The position numbers and the translations under genes are program-made. From JBBPYR01 sp038199755 (GTDB lineage Bacteria; Chloroflexota; Ktedonobacteria; Ktedonobacterales; Ktedonobacteraceae), in contig JBBPYR010000027.1 in the NCBI GenBank assembly GCA_038199755.1, forward strand, positions 1 through 51,156: 51,156 bases of DNA, read 5' to 3'. The notes below the pieces were generated by a model. That model worked only from the letters and a program-made list of their open reading frames with translations, did no database searches and had not been told where the DNA came from. This document shows positions 9,169 to 17,476 of this stretch, piece after piece (position 1 is the stretch's first letter; each line of letters begins with the position of its first letter).

Positions 9169-9197
9169 TTGACTTTTGGCTCATTTTATGGTAATAT
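9169..9197 (+). promoter_or_regulatory. Sigma-70-type promoter for the hydrolase-like gene
   Basis: TTGACT at 9169-9174 and TAATAT at 9192-9197 are separated by exactly 17 nt, about 95 nt before the ATG at 9293. Confidence 0.45.
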
Positions 9198-9292
9198 TGA
9201 TTTTGTAGTCACATCCTCGACTACGCAAGAACTCCCCACTTTCACATAGCTCTTCATTCTCTCTTCCCTTTTTGGAAAGGACCTCTTGTTGT

Positions 9293-10480
9293 ATGTCTTT
9301 AATACCCCCAACCTCTTCAACCACACCGCTCCCGCCCACGCCGCTGCTTCCACCAGTCTCCGCGTCATCTTTGATGCCCTCACTCGCTCAGATAACGCCG
9401 CAGACCGCATCGCCAACTCATGCCTTTCCCACAAGCATGCAGGGACGCTGGCTCTGGTTTGGTTTGCAGCAGTTCACACGGGTACAATGGGAGCAGGTGT
9501 GTACACAAGCCGCTAGCTGGCAGTTGCAAGGCTTGCATCCTAAGATCGCTGATGGCATCAATCGCTGGTATGACGACGCTGGTTTGCAAATGCTCAAGCA
9601 GGTTGCCGCCGCGCACGGCTTGCATGTCGCACCCTATCATTATTGCTATGGGCCACAATTTGGCGCGGCACAGATTAGCAACGAGGCACAGATATCGGCG
9701 TGGGCTGGACACGTCTTTGGCGCGGTCATTCCCGATATCGAGGATCAATATATGGGCCAATACACGAGTGCGGAAAGCTTCGCACGTCAGGTGCGGGCGC
9801 AGTATGATGGCTTGTGGATGCCCACGCTCTACGCTAATCCTCTTGTTCATCCGGTGCCCCTACTCGCCCTCAATCCTTTTATAGATGCATGGCTGCCACA
9901 GGTGTACTTCGCTGAATGGAATGGTAATGCACAAGTGGCGATTGAGTATGTCTATCCACAATGGCATACGTTCGACCAGCGTGCGCAGCAGCAAGGACAG
10001 CAGGGTCTCAAGCCTATTTTGCCAATTATCGCGCTGGAAAATGGGCTTGCTCACGATCAGGTGACGGCGTTCTTGTCGCTGATGCATGGTTATGGCTATA
10101 TCGGCTTCTGGCACTATGACAATTATGCGCCGTATGCGGATACTATTCTGCATGCACCTATGCCCGTTGCTCCAACACAGCCGCCCGTTTCTGCGCCACC
10201 AACACAGCCTGCACCGCTGACCTTTAATGCAGATGATCGCCAGTTATGGACGTTGTATAAAGAAATTGCTTTGAATGAACAGGCGGCAATAGAGAAGAGC
10301 TGGTTACGTGCCCGCTATCAACATGGCTTGAACTTTGGCCCACCGTTAGAAAATGAACACAAAGTCGTGCGTGGTGTACGCACCTATATGGAGCAACAAT
10401 TTAGTGCAGCCCGCGCCTCATATGAACTAGAGACAGGCCTGCTCACATGGTGGACCGCTAACGGACCTGTTCGCCTGTGA
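9293..10480 (+). CDS. Glycoside-hydrolase-like TIM-barrel protein
   Basis: A 395-aa protein. After a Pro/Ser/Thr-rich N-terminus of about 45 residues, residues about 50-290 look like a TIM-barrel hydrolase related to GH25/DUF1906-type proteins: MQGRWLWFGLQ, GINRWYDDAG, VAPYHYCYGPQFG, AVIPDIEDQYMG (acidic pair in a strand end, candidate catalytic residues), DAWLPQVYFAEWN and YIGFWHYDNY. A Pro/Thr linker leads to a C-terminal helical domain of about 80 residues (DDRQLWTLYKEIAL... to NFGPPLENEH) that may bind the envelope. No signal peptide is obvious, so its location is uncertain. GGAAAGGA at 9275-9282 favours ATG 9293 over TTG 9272. The assignment to a particular GH family is tentative. Confidence 0.5.
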   Translation: MSLIPPTSSTTPLPPTPLLPPVSASSLMPSLAQITPQTASPTHAFPTSMQGRWLWFGLQQFTRVQWEQVCTQAASWQLQGLHPKIADGINRWYDDAGLQMLKQVAAAHGLHVAPYHYCYGPQFGAAQISNEAQISAWAGHVFGAVIPDIEDQYMGQYTSAESFARQVRAQYDGLWMPTLYANPLVHPVPLLALNPFIDAWLPQVYFAEWNGNAQVAIEYVYPQWHTFDQRAQQQGQQGLKPILPIIALENGLAHDQVTAFLSLMHGYGYIGFWHYDNYAPYADTILHAPMPVAPTQPPVSAPPTQPAPLTFNADDRQLWTLYKEIALNEQAAIEKSWLRARYQHGLNFGPPLENEHKVVRGVRTYMEQQFSAARASYELETGLLTWWTANGPVRL

Positions 10481-10523
10481 TACGCGTCAGGACCATGGTA
10501 GGTGATTGCCACTTATAAAGACA

Positions 10524-10564
10524 ACACGAGGGCTGTAGCCAAACAGTGGCTACAGCCCTCGTGT
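10524..10564. terminator. Bidirectional hairpin between convergent genes
   Basis: A perfect 17-bp stem (10524-10540 with 10548-10564) with a 7-nt loop. It lies between the ends of the hydrolase-like gene (plus) and the GlsB-type gene (minus). There is no strong T-run on either side. Confidence 0.65.
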
Positions 10565-10656
10565 ATTAAGAAGATTAGTGTTAGGCCATTGAGCCTAGCG
10601 TTACAAAAACTGTGGTGTGTCCAGTACGCCTAGCATCCTGCACTGCCACAATTGCG

Positions 10657-10962
10657 TTAGATGCGGGTCGCACGTCTGCCGGAGAAGGCGCGCAGAATGG
10701 CGATCAGGATACAAGCACCGATGAAGGCAACGACGATGCTACCCCAGAAACCAAATGCTGCACCGGGGAAGAGCAAGCCTGCCAGCAGACCACCAATGAA
10801 GGCACCAACAATACCGACTATGAGGTCGCCAAGGATGCCATAACCACCGCCACGCATCACCACGCTAGCCAGGAAGCCAGCAATCAGACCTACGACGAGC
10901 CAGGCAAGAATGCCACCGGGATTAAGGTCGGCAGCGAGTACCAATGTTGCAAGTGTTACCAT
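10657..10962 (-). CDS. GlsB/YeaQ/YmgE-family stress membrane protein
   Basis: A 101-aa, almost wholly hydrophobic protein with the Gly-rich pattern of the transglycosylase-associated family: ILAWLVVGLIAGFLASVVMRGGG, then GILGDLIVGIVGAFIGG and a third segment GFWGSIVVAFIGACILIAIL. The family is small, general-stress-linked and of unclear biochemical role. The start is supported by AGGAG (complement of 10973-10977). The large open frame on the other strand (10612-11094) is its shadow. Confidence 0.85.
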   Translation of the reverse strand: MVTLATLVLAADLNPGGILAWLVVGLIAGFLASVVMRGGGYGILGDLIVGIVGAFIGGLLAGLLFPGAAFGFWGSIVVAFIGACILIAILRAFSGRRATRI

Positions 10963-11080
10963 TTTGAATATTCTCCTTTTACAGTTTTACTGTTCTCTGA
11001 TCCATATTTATGCAAATGCTGCTATAACAATAAATTCAATATTGCCTTTATCAATAAGGCCGTGTGCATTTGCTGTCTCT

Positions 11081-11109
11081 ATAATAACCTGTAATTGCTT
11101 GAAAGACAA
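11081..11109 (-). promoter_or_regulatory. Candidate promoter of the GlsB-type gene
   Basis: Read on the minus strand, TTGTCT (11109-11104) and TATTAT (11086-11081) are spaced by 17 nt. This predicts a leader of roughly 110 nt before the start codon at 10962. Confidence 0.35.
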
Positions 11110-11157
11110 GTCAACAATAGGGCTTTAGAAGGACTCTAAGTAGGCGTTAAACGCTTC

Positions 11158-11211
11158 TTAAGAATCTTAATGTTCTATATAAATACTATATAATGTGTTA
11201 AGAATCTAATG
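11158..11211 (+). promoter_or_regulatory. Direct-repeat operator candidate flanking a TATAAT box
   Basis: TTAAGAATCTTAATG (11158-11172) recurs as TTAAGAATCTAATG (11198-11211), start to start 40 nt apart, or close to four helical turns. A perfect TATAAT (11189-11194) lies between them. The first copy is itself a near-palindrome (TTAAGA-A-TCTTAA). This looks like a regulated promoter for the MFS gene; the regulator is not in view. Confidence 0.4.
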
Positions 11212-11381
11212 AGTTTCTGTGAAAGCTTTGTCTCTCTCTTCTTCTTTTTGCAAAACGCTGGCGCACCCTGCTCACCTGTCCCTTTGGCCGTTGCGCTGCT
11301 AGGCCCATATGTCGTACCTTATGAAGGCGTGTCACGAGGGCGTGATGCGGCGTGTCACTTTAGCCAGGAGAAAAAACGTTT

Positions 11382-12695
11382 ATGCCATTGGTATCCGGTC
11401 CATCGGACTCACCTCTGCAAGATGATAAAAAGCCAGTACCTGTTCATTCGCTTGCCTCTTCTTTCTTCCGTTTACCGAGAAATGTGTATTTACTACTGGT
11501 GTTCACTACAGGTAAGGGATTTCAATTGAGTATAACGGCGTTAACGCTCAATTATTATGTCCATAGTCTGGGCTATCATCCCGATTTTATTGGTGTGTTT
11601 AGTGCGATGCCCGCGCTTGGGGCACTGATTGGTGCTGTTCCCGCTGGTCTGATGGCCGACCGGATTGGGCGCAAGCCGGTGCTCTTGCTAACGGCTGTCC
11701 TGACGCCCCTCTTTCTGGCGGTGTGTGGGCTGGTTACGTCAGCTCCGCTTTTGTTGGTTGCTGGCTTGCTACAGGGGTTTGTGTCAACTGCGTATTGGGT
11801 GACGAATCTGCCCTTGCTAGTGGAAAGTACGACGGAGCGACAGCGCGTTGGTGTGCTGGCACTGAACAGTTTTTTGCTGCTTGGCATTGGTGCGTTAGGA
11901 AATCTTTTGGGCGGTGCCATTCCTGAGTTTGTGGCGGGCATTTTGCACGTTTCGGCGGCCAGCACGTTGCCGTTGCGTTGGGGGGTATTCACCGCTGCCC
12001 TCTTCACGTTTGTCTTTGGGCTGCCACTCTGGTTTTTGCAGGAAGCAAAGCATGAGCGACGTGACATACGGACGGCTGCTCGTGCGGCTGCACCTGTTGC
12101 GGCAAATGGGTCAAAGACATTGGGGCATTGGCCTGTCCTGCTCTTTGTGCAATTGTTGTTGCCTGACCTCGTCTTTACGATGGGTGAGGGGTCTGTGGTC
12201 GCGTTGCTACAACTCTACTTTATTCTGCGTTTTCAGTTGTTGCCCGGCACACTGGGCATCATTTTCACCTTTTCGGGTCTGGCGGGTGGCATCTTCTCGC
12301 TCACGGCTCCGCTCTTCGTCAGACGCTGGAGCAAGCTGCGCCTGATTACGACAGTGCAGTATCTGAGCGCACCACTGATGCTGTTGATCGGTTTTTCTTC
12401 CACGCTGCCAATGGCCATAACGGGGGAGTATGCGCGCTCGTTTATGCGTACGCTGATCGAGCCAGTGTATGCCGCCTTCGCGATGGAGCAGGTGTCAGAT
12501 CGGCAACGGGCAACCCTAGCAGGTTTTTATTCGGTGACGTGGAGTGTGGGTTTTAGCGTTGGCCCCACGATCGGCGGCTGGCTGCAAACCAATGTGAGCC
12601 TCTCAATGTCCTTTGTCTTTGGCGCGTTCTGCTTGTTGCTGGCACCAACCCTCCTGCTGCTGTTCTTTGGCAAGCAACTCAAACGCGCCGCATAG
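11382..12695 (+). CDS. Major facilitator superfamily transporter
   Basis: A 437-aa protein with about twelve hydrophobic segments. The MFS signature loop between segments 2 and 3 is clear (GLMADRIGRKPVLLL), and a weaker matching motif follows in the second half (RRWSKLRLI). An extended hydrophilic loop near residues 222-245 separates the two six-helix halves. The substrate cannot be read from the sequence; a drug or metabolite exporter is the common case. AGGAG at 11366-11370 supports the ATG at 11382. The first 35 residues are hydrophilic. Confidence 0.85.
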   Translation: MPLVSGPSDSPLQDDKKPVPVHSLASSFFRLPRNVYLLLVFTTGKGFQLSITALTLNYYVHSLGYHPDFIGVFSAMPALGALIGAVPAGLMADRIGRKPVLLLTAVLTPLFLAVCGLVTSAPLLLVAGLLQGFVSTAYWVTNLPLLVESTTERQRVGVLALNSFLLLGIGALGNLLGGAIPEFVAGILHVSAASTLPLRWGVFTAALFTFVFGLPLWFLQEAKHERRDIRTAARAAAPVAANGSKTLGHWPVLLFVQLLLPDLVFTMGEGSVVALLQLYFILRFQLLPGTLGIIFTFSGLAGGIFSLTAPLFVRRWSKLRLITTVQYLSAPLMLLIGFSSTLPMAITGEYARSFMRTLIEPVYAAFAMEQVSDRQRATLAGFYSVTWSVGFSVGPTIGGWLQTNVSLSMSFVFGAFCLLLAPTLLLLFFGKQLKRAA

Positions 12696-12755
12696 GGAAT
12701 AATTGATAACAATCTTGCCTTCGTGAAAGAAAAAAGTAGATGAGAAGAGAGTCGC

Positions 12756-13427
12756 ATGTCTAAAAAACAACCATCATCCCGTGCGCCTAAAGCTCCGCAA
12801 ATCCCCCGCCAGATGCTGGCAAAGGAAATCTCACATGGCACGCTACAGAGCCGCGAACGCTATAGCGGTCTGAAACTTACATCAGGCAACTTTGCTGGGC
12901 AGGTTGCTGAACGCCTTGTTTTTGAAGAATGCCTACTCACCCATATTGAATTGAGCAGTACCCACTTGAGCAACGTGGAACTGCTTGATGTGCGCTGCTC
13001 CGACTGCAATCTCGCCAACGCAGTGTGGACACCTGCGATCTTCCAACGTGTAGAATGGTTGACCTGCCAGATGACCGGACTGATCCTGAGCGAAGCTAAT
13101 TTCCAAGATGTGCTCTTCAAAGAATGCAACGGCAGCTTTGCTCAGTTTCGTTTTGCGTCATTTCAACGCGTACACTTTATGAACTGCAATCTGGTCGAAG
13201 CCGATTTCCAGGAAGCTGATCTCTCCGGGGTGAGCTTTATAAACTGCAACTTGAGCCGCGCTGATATGTCGAAAGCCAAACTCAACGGGGTCGATCTGCG
13301 CAGTTCACAGATTGAGGGATTGCACATCGGTGCTCAGGAGATACAAGGGGCCATTATCAATCCAACGCAGGCAGTCGCTCTGGTACAGGCCCTTGGCGTC
13401 ATCGTGAAATGGCCGTCAGAAGAATAG
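12756..13427 (+). CDS. Pentapeptide-repeat protein
   Basis: A 223-aa protein whose central and C-terminal part repeats the A(D/N)LXX pattern: SDCNLANAVW, NLVEADFQEADLSGVSFINC, LSRADMSKAKLNGVDLRSS. These form a right-handed quadrilateral beta-helix of about 25 repeats at most. The N-terminal 40 residues are basic and Pro-rich. There are no membrane segments. It follows the MFS gene by 60 nt in the same direction without a terminator, so they may be co-transcribed. Members protect gyrase or act as scaffolds; no function can be assigned here. Confidence 0.8.
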   Translation: MSKKQPSSRAPKAPQIPRQMLAKEISHGTLQSRERYSGLKLTSGNFAGQVAERLVFEECLLTHIELSSTHLSNVELLDVRCSDCNLANAVWTPAIFQRVEWLTCQMTGLILSEANFQDVLFKECNGSFAQFRFASFQRVHFMNCNLVEADFQEADLSGVSFINCNLSRADMSKAKLNGVDLRSSQIEGLHIGAQEIQGAIINPTQAVALVQALGVIVKWPSEE

Positions 13428-13443
13428 CTTGAAGGGTAGCATG

Positions 13444-13491
13444 TATGGTGTCTATCGTCTTCCATGATAAAGCTTCATGCGATACACCATA
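13444..13491 (+). terminator. Imperfect hairpin after the pentapeptide-repeat gene
   Basis: TATGGTGTCTATCG (13444-13457) can pair with CGATACACCATA (13480-13491), with a bulge; the loop is 22 nt. No T-run follows. The rest of 13428-13666 shows nothing else I can support beyond a TATACT box at 13613-13618 before the next gene. Confidence 0.4.
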
Positions 13492-13666
13492 GACTACGGC
13501 ATGTCAGTTCATTTCAATAGAGGTGTTCTGCACAAGCGCAATGCCTCAACCGCACGGGGGATAAATAGTCCCAAAAGTGATAGAGTCCACAGCTTTTTTG
13601 TGTGTACTATTGTATACTGCGGATAATCTGCGTGGTCAAGTGTTGTATTTTTTGAGGGAGTTATGA

Positions 13667-16150
13667 ATGCGCGCAAGCGTAGCCGATAGGAAACATTCTT
13701 CTAGCAAGCAAGCCACCCATTCTTCTTATGTGGAAGCATCCCAACAAGCCGCCATGTCTATGAGCACACCCGCGAGTTATCAAGGGGGAAGTGGCAATAG
13801 CAGCTATTCTAATGTTGCATATAGAAAGCCAGTACAAAAACAGCCGTTCTCGTTTTCGTTCTTCCCTGAAGAGGGTTGGCTGGCCCTTATTCTATTAGCG
13901 GTCGCCATCTATTGTGTGGTGGCAGCGATTGTCGGGGCGGGCTGGATTACCCATAGTCGTGTGTTGTTCTGGACACCCGCTGCGGGCTTGCTGGTCGGTC
14001 TGGTGGTGGCGAAAATACCACGTCTACCCCAGGCGGTTCTTCATGTTGCGGCCTGTTTGATCGGGTATTGGTTCTCGATCTGGTTGACTAGTGCCGTCGC
14101 CTTTCATGTAAACTGGCTGGTATTGCTCAGCAGCCTGCGCGCTCTTGTGCTGGGTGGCTTTTCACCCACACTCATGCAAAATGAAACCGACCTTATCTTT
14201 TTCTTCTATCTTGCGTTTTTGTGTTACTTCCTGGGTTACTTTGGTTGCTGGCTGATCTATCGCGCCCATCTGCCGTGGTTGGTGGCGTTGGTCTATTGCG
14301 CTATTATGCTGGTCAACCTGAATGGTTCTAGCAAGCAGGAGCAGTTATATTATCTGGTGGTGGTGATGCTGGGCGCACTGCTGTTACTGATCGCCCGTAC
14401 CAATTTGACCTATCAGGTGCAGCAGTGGAAGCTCAACGGCTTATACACTGATCGAAACTGGATGCGTAACATCACGCGGCGCAGTATGCAGATTGCCTCG
14501 GTGATTACCTTGCTTGTGTTGTTGTGTACCATTCTTTTGCCAATAGTAGCGCAACCTGCCTCTGGCCGTGTCTTATGGAATGGCCTGGACAATGCATGGA
14601 ACAATATTTTGAATGGGCACTTTTCCTGGCAAGACCTGGGGAAGATCACCCAGCCGTACCAAGCACCAGTCAACTTCTTTGGCGATCAATTGACGATCAC
14701 TGGCTCGATCCATCTGCCAACGGGGGAAGTGTTGTTCTATACGAGTACAGGTGGGCCACGTAACCTCGAAGGCTTTACATTTAACATCTTTGATGGCCAT
14801 ACCTGGACATCCGCGTTAGCAGGCTCGAATGGGCAGACATATGATGCCAGTGCGTCGCTTCCGCCCGATGTATCTACCGCTAAGCCGATGACCGTTACAA
14901 CGTTGGTAAATATGGTGCAGCCGCCCGAAGGGGTGAAGCATTACCTTTTTGCGCCCGCCCAACCATCGGCCTTTGATGTGCCCGTCGTCGTGTATGGGGA
15001 TGTCACAGCCGCGTCGTGGGCGCAGCAAAGCCCTGTGCGAGCAGGTGAACGCTATCAAGTCTTTTCCACCTTGCCCACGGCAGACATTCAGGCCTTATCC
15101 AGTATTCCATTGCCGCAAAATGACCCCAACTTTTGGCAGCAAGACGCGAACGCGAATACACTCTCGGCCACCTATGAGCAGAAGCCGCGTGATCTTTCGC
15201 AAAATGTGTATGCACTGGCAAAGCAATGGACGGCGGGTGCCAAGGATACCTATACGGCGTTGAAAATGTTGGAGGCCCATCTTGGCGATCCACAGGTATT
15301 TATCTACTCAGTCGATAATGCCCCCATTCCCGCCACTATTGATGTCGTGGACTGGTTGTTGCAAACACGCACAGGGTATTGTACATACTATGCCAGTGCG
15401 ATGGCGGTAATGGCCCGCATCTTAGGTATTCCCACACGTATTGTGAATGGGTTTAGCCACGGACACCTGGATAAAAATATCAATGCCTGGGTTGTGAATG
15501 GAGACGATGCCCATACCTGGGTGCAGGCGTATCTGCCGGGTTATGGCTGGATTAGTTTTGACCCGACACCGGGGTTTGCGCCTGTCAGTGCGAGTGGCCC
15601 CCATCCACAGCCCTCGCCTGTGGCAACGCATCCTGCGCAACCCAAACCGACAACGACACCAACGACAAAACCTTCTCCGACCGCGAAGCAGACGCCCACC
15701 GTGCCACCCACGAATGTGCAGGGACCCAAAACTCCTAGCTCTTTTGCTGGTCTGCACGTCAATCAGGGCATGCTAGCATGGTTCTCCGTTCTCGTTTTGT
15801 TTTGCTCGCTACTCTTCTTCTGCTATGCGCTTGCTTCATTCTGGTGGCGTAGACTCTTCACTGGTTTGAAACCGATCGCGGGTGTGTTCAAACGGCTTTC
15901 GCTGCTGGCGGGGCTGGCAGGTCTGCCGCCACGCTCAGCACAAACGCCCTCTGAATATGGTTTCATGTTGAGCAAGCATGTGCCACAAGCCTCGCATCAG
16001 CTCTGGAATTTGACGCAGTTGTTTGAGCGCGAACTTTGGGGCGGGCCTCAGCATGCTCCAGACGCCCATCAAACCGCCTATGCCGAGCGTCTCTGGAGCG
16101 AACTACGGACTTTCCTCCTCCGCCTGACAATGAGACGGTTCAAGAAATAG
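13667..16150 (+). CDS. TgpA-like membrane transglutaminase
   Basis: An 827-aa protein with the TgpA layout. There are some seven N-terminal membrane segments (about residues 65-295) and a large external region carrying a transglutaminase-like cysteine peptidase domain with the triad Cys572 (TGYCTYYA), His616 (DDAHTWVQAY) and Asp632 (SFDPTPGF). A Pro/Thr stalk (about 648-690), one more membrane segment (LAWFSVLVLFCSLLFFCYAL) and a cytoplasmic tail resembling DUF4129 follow. GAGGGAG at 13654-13660 points to ATG 13667; an ATG four bases earlier runs into a stop within nine codons. In Actinobacteria and Chloroflexota such genes often sit by MoxR ATPase and DUF58 genes, but none is present here. 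The substrate is unknown. Confidence 0.85.
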   Translation: MRASVADRKHSSSKQATHSSYVEASQQAAMSMSTPASYQGGSGNSSYSNVAYRKPVQKQPFSFSFFPEEGWLALILLAVAIYCVVAAIVGAGWITHSRVLFWTPAAGLLVGLVVAKIPRLPQAVLHVAACLIGYWFSIWLTSAVAFHVNWLVLLSSLRALVLGGFSPTLMQNETDLIFFFYLAFLCYFLGYFGCWLIYRAHLPWLVALVYCAIMLVNLNGSSKQEQLYYLVVVMLGALLLLIARTNLTYQVQQWKLNGLYTDRNWMRNITRRSMQIASVITLLVLLCTILLPIVAQPASGRVLWNGLDNAWNNILNGHFSWQDLGKITQPYQAPVNFFGDQLTITGSIHLPTGEVLFYTSTGGPRNLEGFTFNIFDGHTWTSALAGSNGQTYDASASLPPDVSTAKPMTVTTLVNMVQPPEGVKHYLFAPAQPSAFDVPVVVYGDVTAASWAQQSPVRAGERYQVFSTLPTADIQALSSIPLPQNDPNFWQQDANANTLSATYEQKPRDLSQNVYALAKQWTAGAKDTYTALKMLEAHLGDPQVFIYSVDNAPIPATIDVVDWLLQTRTGYCTYYASAMAVMARILGIPTRIVNGFSHGHLDKNINAWVVNGDDAHTWVQAYLPGYGWISFDPTPGFAPVSASGPHPQPSPVATHPAQPKPTTTPTTKPSPTAKQTPTVPPTNVQGPKTPSSFAGLHVNQGMLAWFSVLVLFCSLLFFCYALASFWWRRLFTGLKPIAGVFKRLSLLAGLAGLPPRSAQTPSEYGFMLSKHVPQASHQLWNLTQLFERELWGGPQHAPDAHQTAYAERLWSELRTFLLRLTMRRFKK

Positions 16151-16173
16151 CGTCCGAGCAAACGAGAAAAGAG

Positions 16174-16212
16174 CAGCCACACAGGAATAGCACTATGTAT
16201 TTTGTGTGGCTG
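16174..16212. terminator. Terminator after the transglutaminase gene
   Basis: A 10-bp perfect stem CAGCCACACA (16174-16183) with TGTGTGGCTG (16203-16212) is followed by TTTTTCTC. An A-rich stretch precedes it, so it could also work on the other strand. Confidence 0.7.
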
Positions 16213-16366
16213 TTTTTCTCACTACCACAATCGCTTATTTCTTGAATTTGCACTCATGAATGTATCAATGAACGTTACTCTTTCTAGCCCACCTCGTCTT
16301 TAGAAAAAGGAAGGGTAGGGCAGGACATACACTGTCCACTGGTGATAGAGAGAGGGGTAGAAATAT

Positions 16367-17425
16367 ATGACACAAGAGCTTTTAATGGAATGTGCGTATG
16401 ATTGGGGAAAAGTCTTTCGATTATATCGCGATCACGTACAAATCCATGATACGACATACGCTCTGAGTGATCTTTTGTCGGTAGAGCCGACATACCACCG
16501 TTTTATGGGTGTTTCTTCAGCACGGCTCATCTTGCAGTTCAAGGAGCAAACACTCACACTACGCGGTATTGCAGAGGTAGATGCCTTGCGTCAAGCGGTT
16601 GTTTTTCTTGATGCTTGCGCTCTGCACCATGATAGCGCGATTGAGCCCATTACCGAGTATATACCGAGTTTGTATGATGCTTATACACAGCAACAACGAC
16701 ACACAGATGATGTGTCCCAGGAACCGACGCGGCCAGTTGCCACACCACCTATACAGCTACAGCGAAAACGCTCTCAGCAGATGAGCGAAACGAGCCAACA
16801 AGCCACGCGAAGCTTACGCGAGCATCATGCAGATATAAAGCTCCTAATGCAGCGTTTTAAGGACCGCCCTTTGCCAACGGTGCCTGTGCCGTTACGCCTC
16901 CAACGTGATGAATATGCCCTGTATGTAATACCTGCAACAATTTGTCAGGAGACGGCAGAGCGCAGTAGTCATAGGGGGCATGGTCGGCAGAGTAGTACTT
17001 TTGAACCTAAAGACCAGGGAATGCTTATATTCACGAGTCGGCGTGTAATTTATATGGGACGTACCGGACAACTCACAACTGATTATGCTCGCTTATTACG
17101 AGTCTCATATCAACAAGACAGTGTAACAATTCATACTGAACATTGGCACGAGGGCAACGTTTTTGCGGTGCGCCGTCCATTGGAATGCTGTATATACCTC
17201 GAAGCAATTATAGAATGTTTTCGCGAAGAATGGTCTATGCTTCCTGCTAGCGATGAGGGCCAGCAAGCCGCAAGTGTTTCAGAGGTTGAGCAACCACATG
17301 TTGTCACAGAATATCCTTATAACAATACTTCTACTATAGATAGAGCATTTGTTGCGGCGGCTCCAGCGGCTGCTATGGCAACTGCATCGTCCATTGGCAT
17401 AAGCGATTGGACGGTTGCTGAATAA
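16367..17425 (+). CDS. Hypothetical protein with two possible PH-like regions
   Basis: A 352-aa soluble protein that I do not recognise with certainty. Residues about 5-90 (LLMECAYDWGKVFRLYRDHV... LSVEPTYHRF... LILQFKEQTLTLRG) have the alternating strand pattern of a PH-like domain. A second such stretch at about residues 180-290 includes MLIFTSRRVIYMGRTG, typical of bacterial PH/GRAM-type domains. A charged, Gln-rich helical linker lies between. The C-terminus is Ala-rich and hydrophobic for about 15 residues (AFVAAAPAAAMATASS), too weak for a sure membrane anchor. The next gene begins 51 nt later, so the two form a likely operon. Confidence 0.55.
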   Translation: MTQELLMECAYDWGKVFRLYRDHVQIHDTTYALSDLLSVEPTYHRFMGVSSARLILQFKEQTLTLRGIAEVDALRQAVVFLDACALHHDSAIEPITEYIPSLYDAYTQQQRHTDDVSQEPTRPVATPPIQLQRKRSQQMSETSQQATRSLREHHADIKLLMQRFKDRPLPTVPVPLRLQRDEYALYVIPATICQETAERSSHRGHGRQSSTFEPKDQGMLIFTSRRVIYMGRTGQLTTDYARLLRVSYQQDSVTIHTEHWHEGNVFAVRRPLECCIYLEAIIECFREEWSMLPASDEGQQAASVSEVEQPHVVTEYPYNNTSTIDRAFVAAAPAAAMATASSIGISDWTVAE

Positions 17426-17476
17426 TCTTGACGAGCCAAAACGAATATGTGGGGGGAATGGATAGGAGTAGATGAA

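Larger units (their letters stand above)
10963..11381. other. Divergent intergenic region between GlsB-type gene and MFS gene
   Basis: No gene is supported. It holds a minus-strand promoter candidate (11081-11109) for the GlsB-type gene, a plus-strand TATAAT at 11189-11194 flanked by direct repeats, and a pyrimidine-rich tract around 11226-11250 in the MFS leader. Confidence 0.5.

Noticed and set aside
10612..11094. 160-aa open frame on the plus strand
   Set aside because: It is antisense to the GlsB-type gene, has no ribosome-binding site and reads as low-complexity Thr/Asn-rich shadow sequence.
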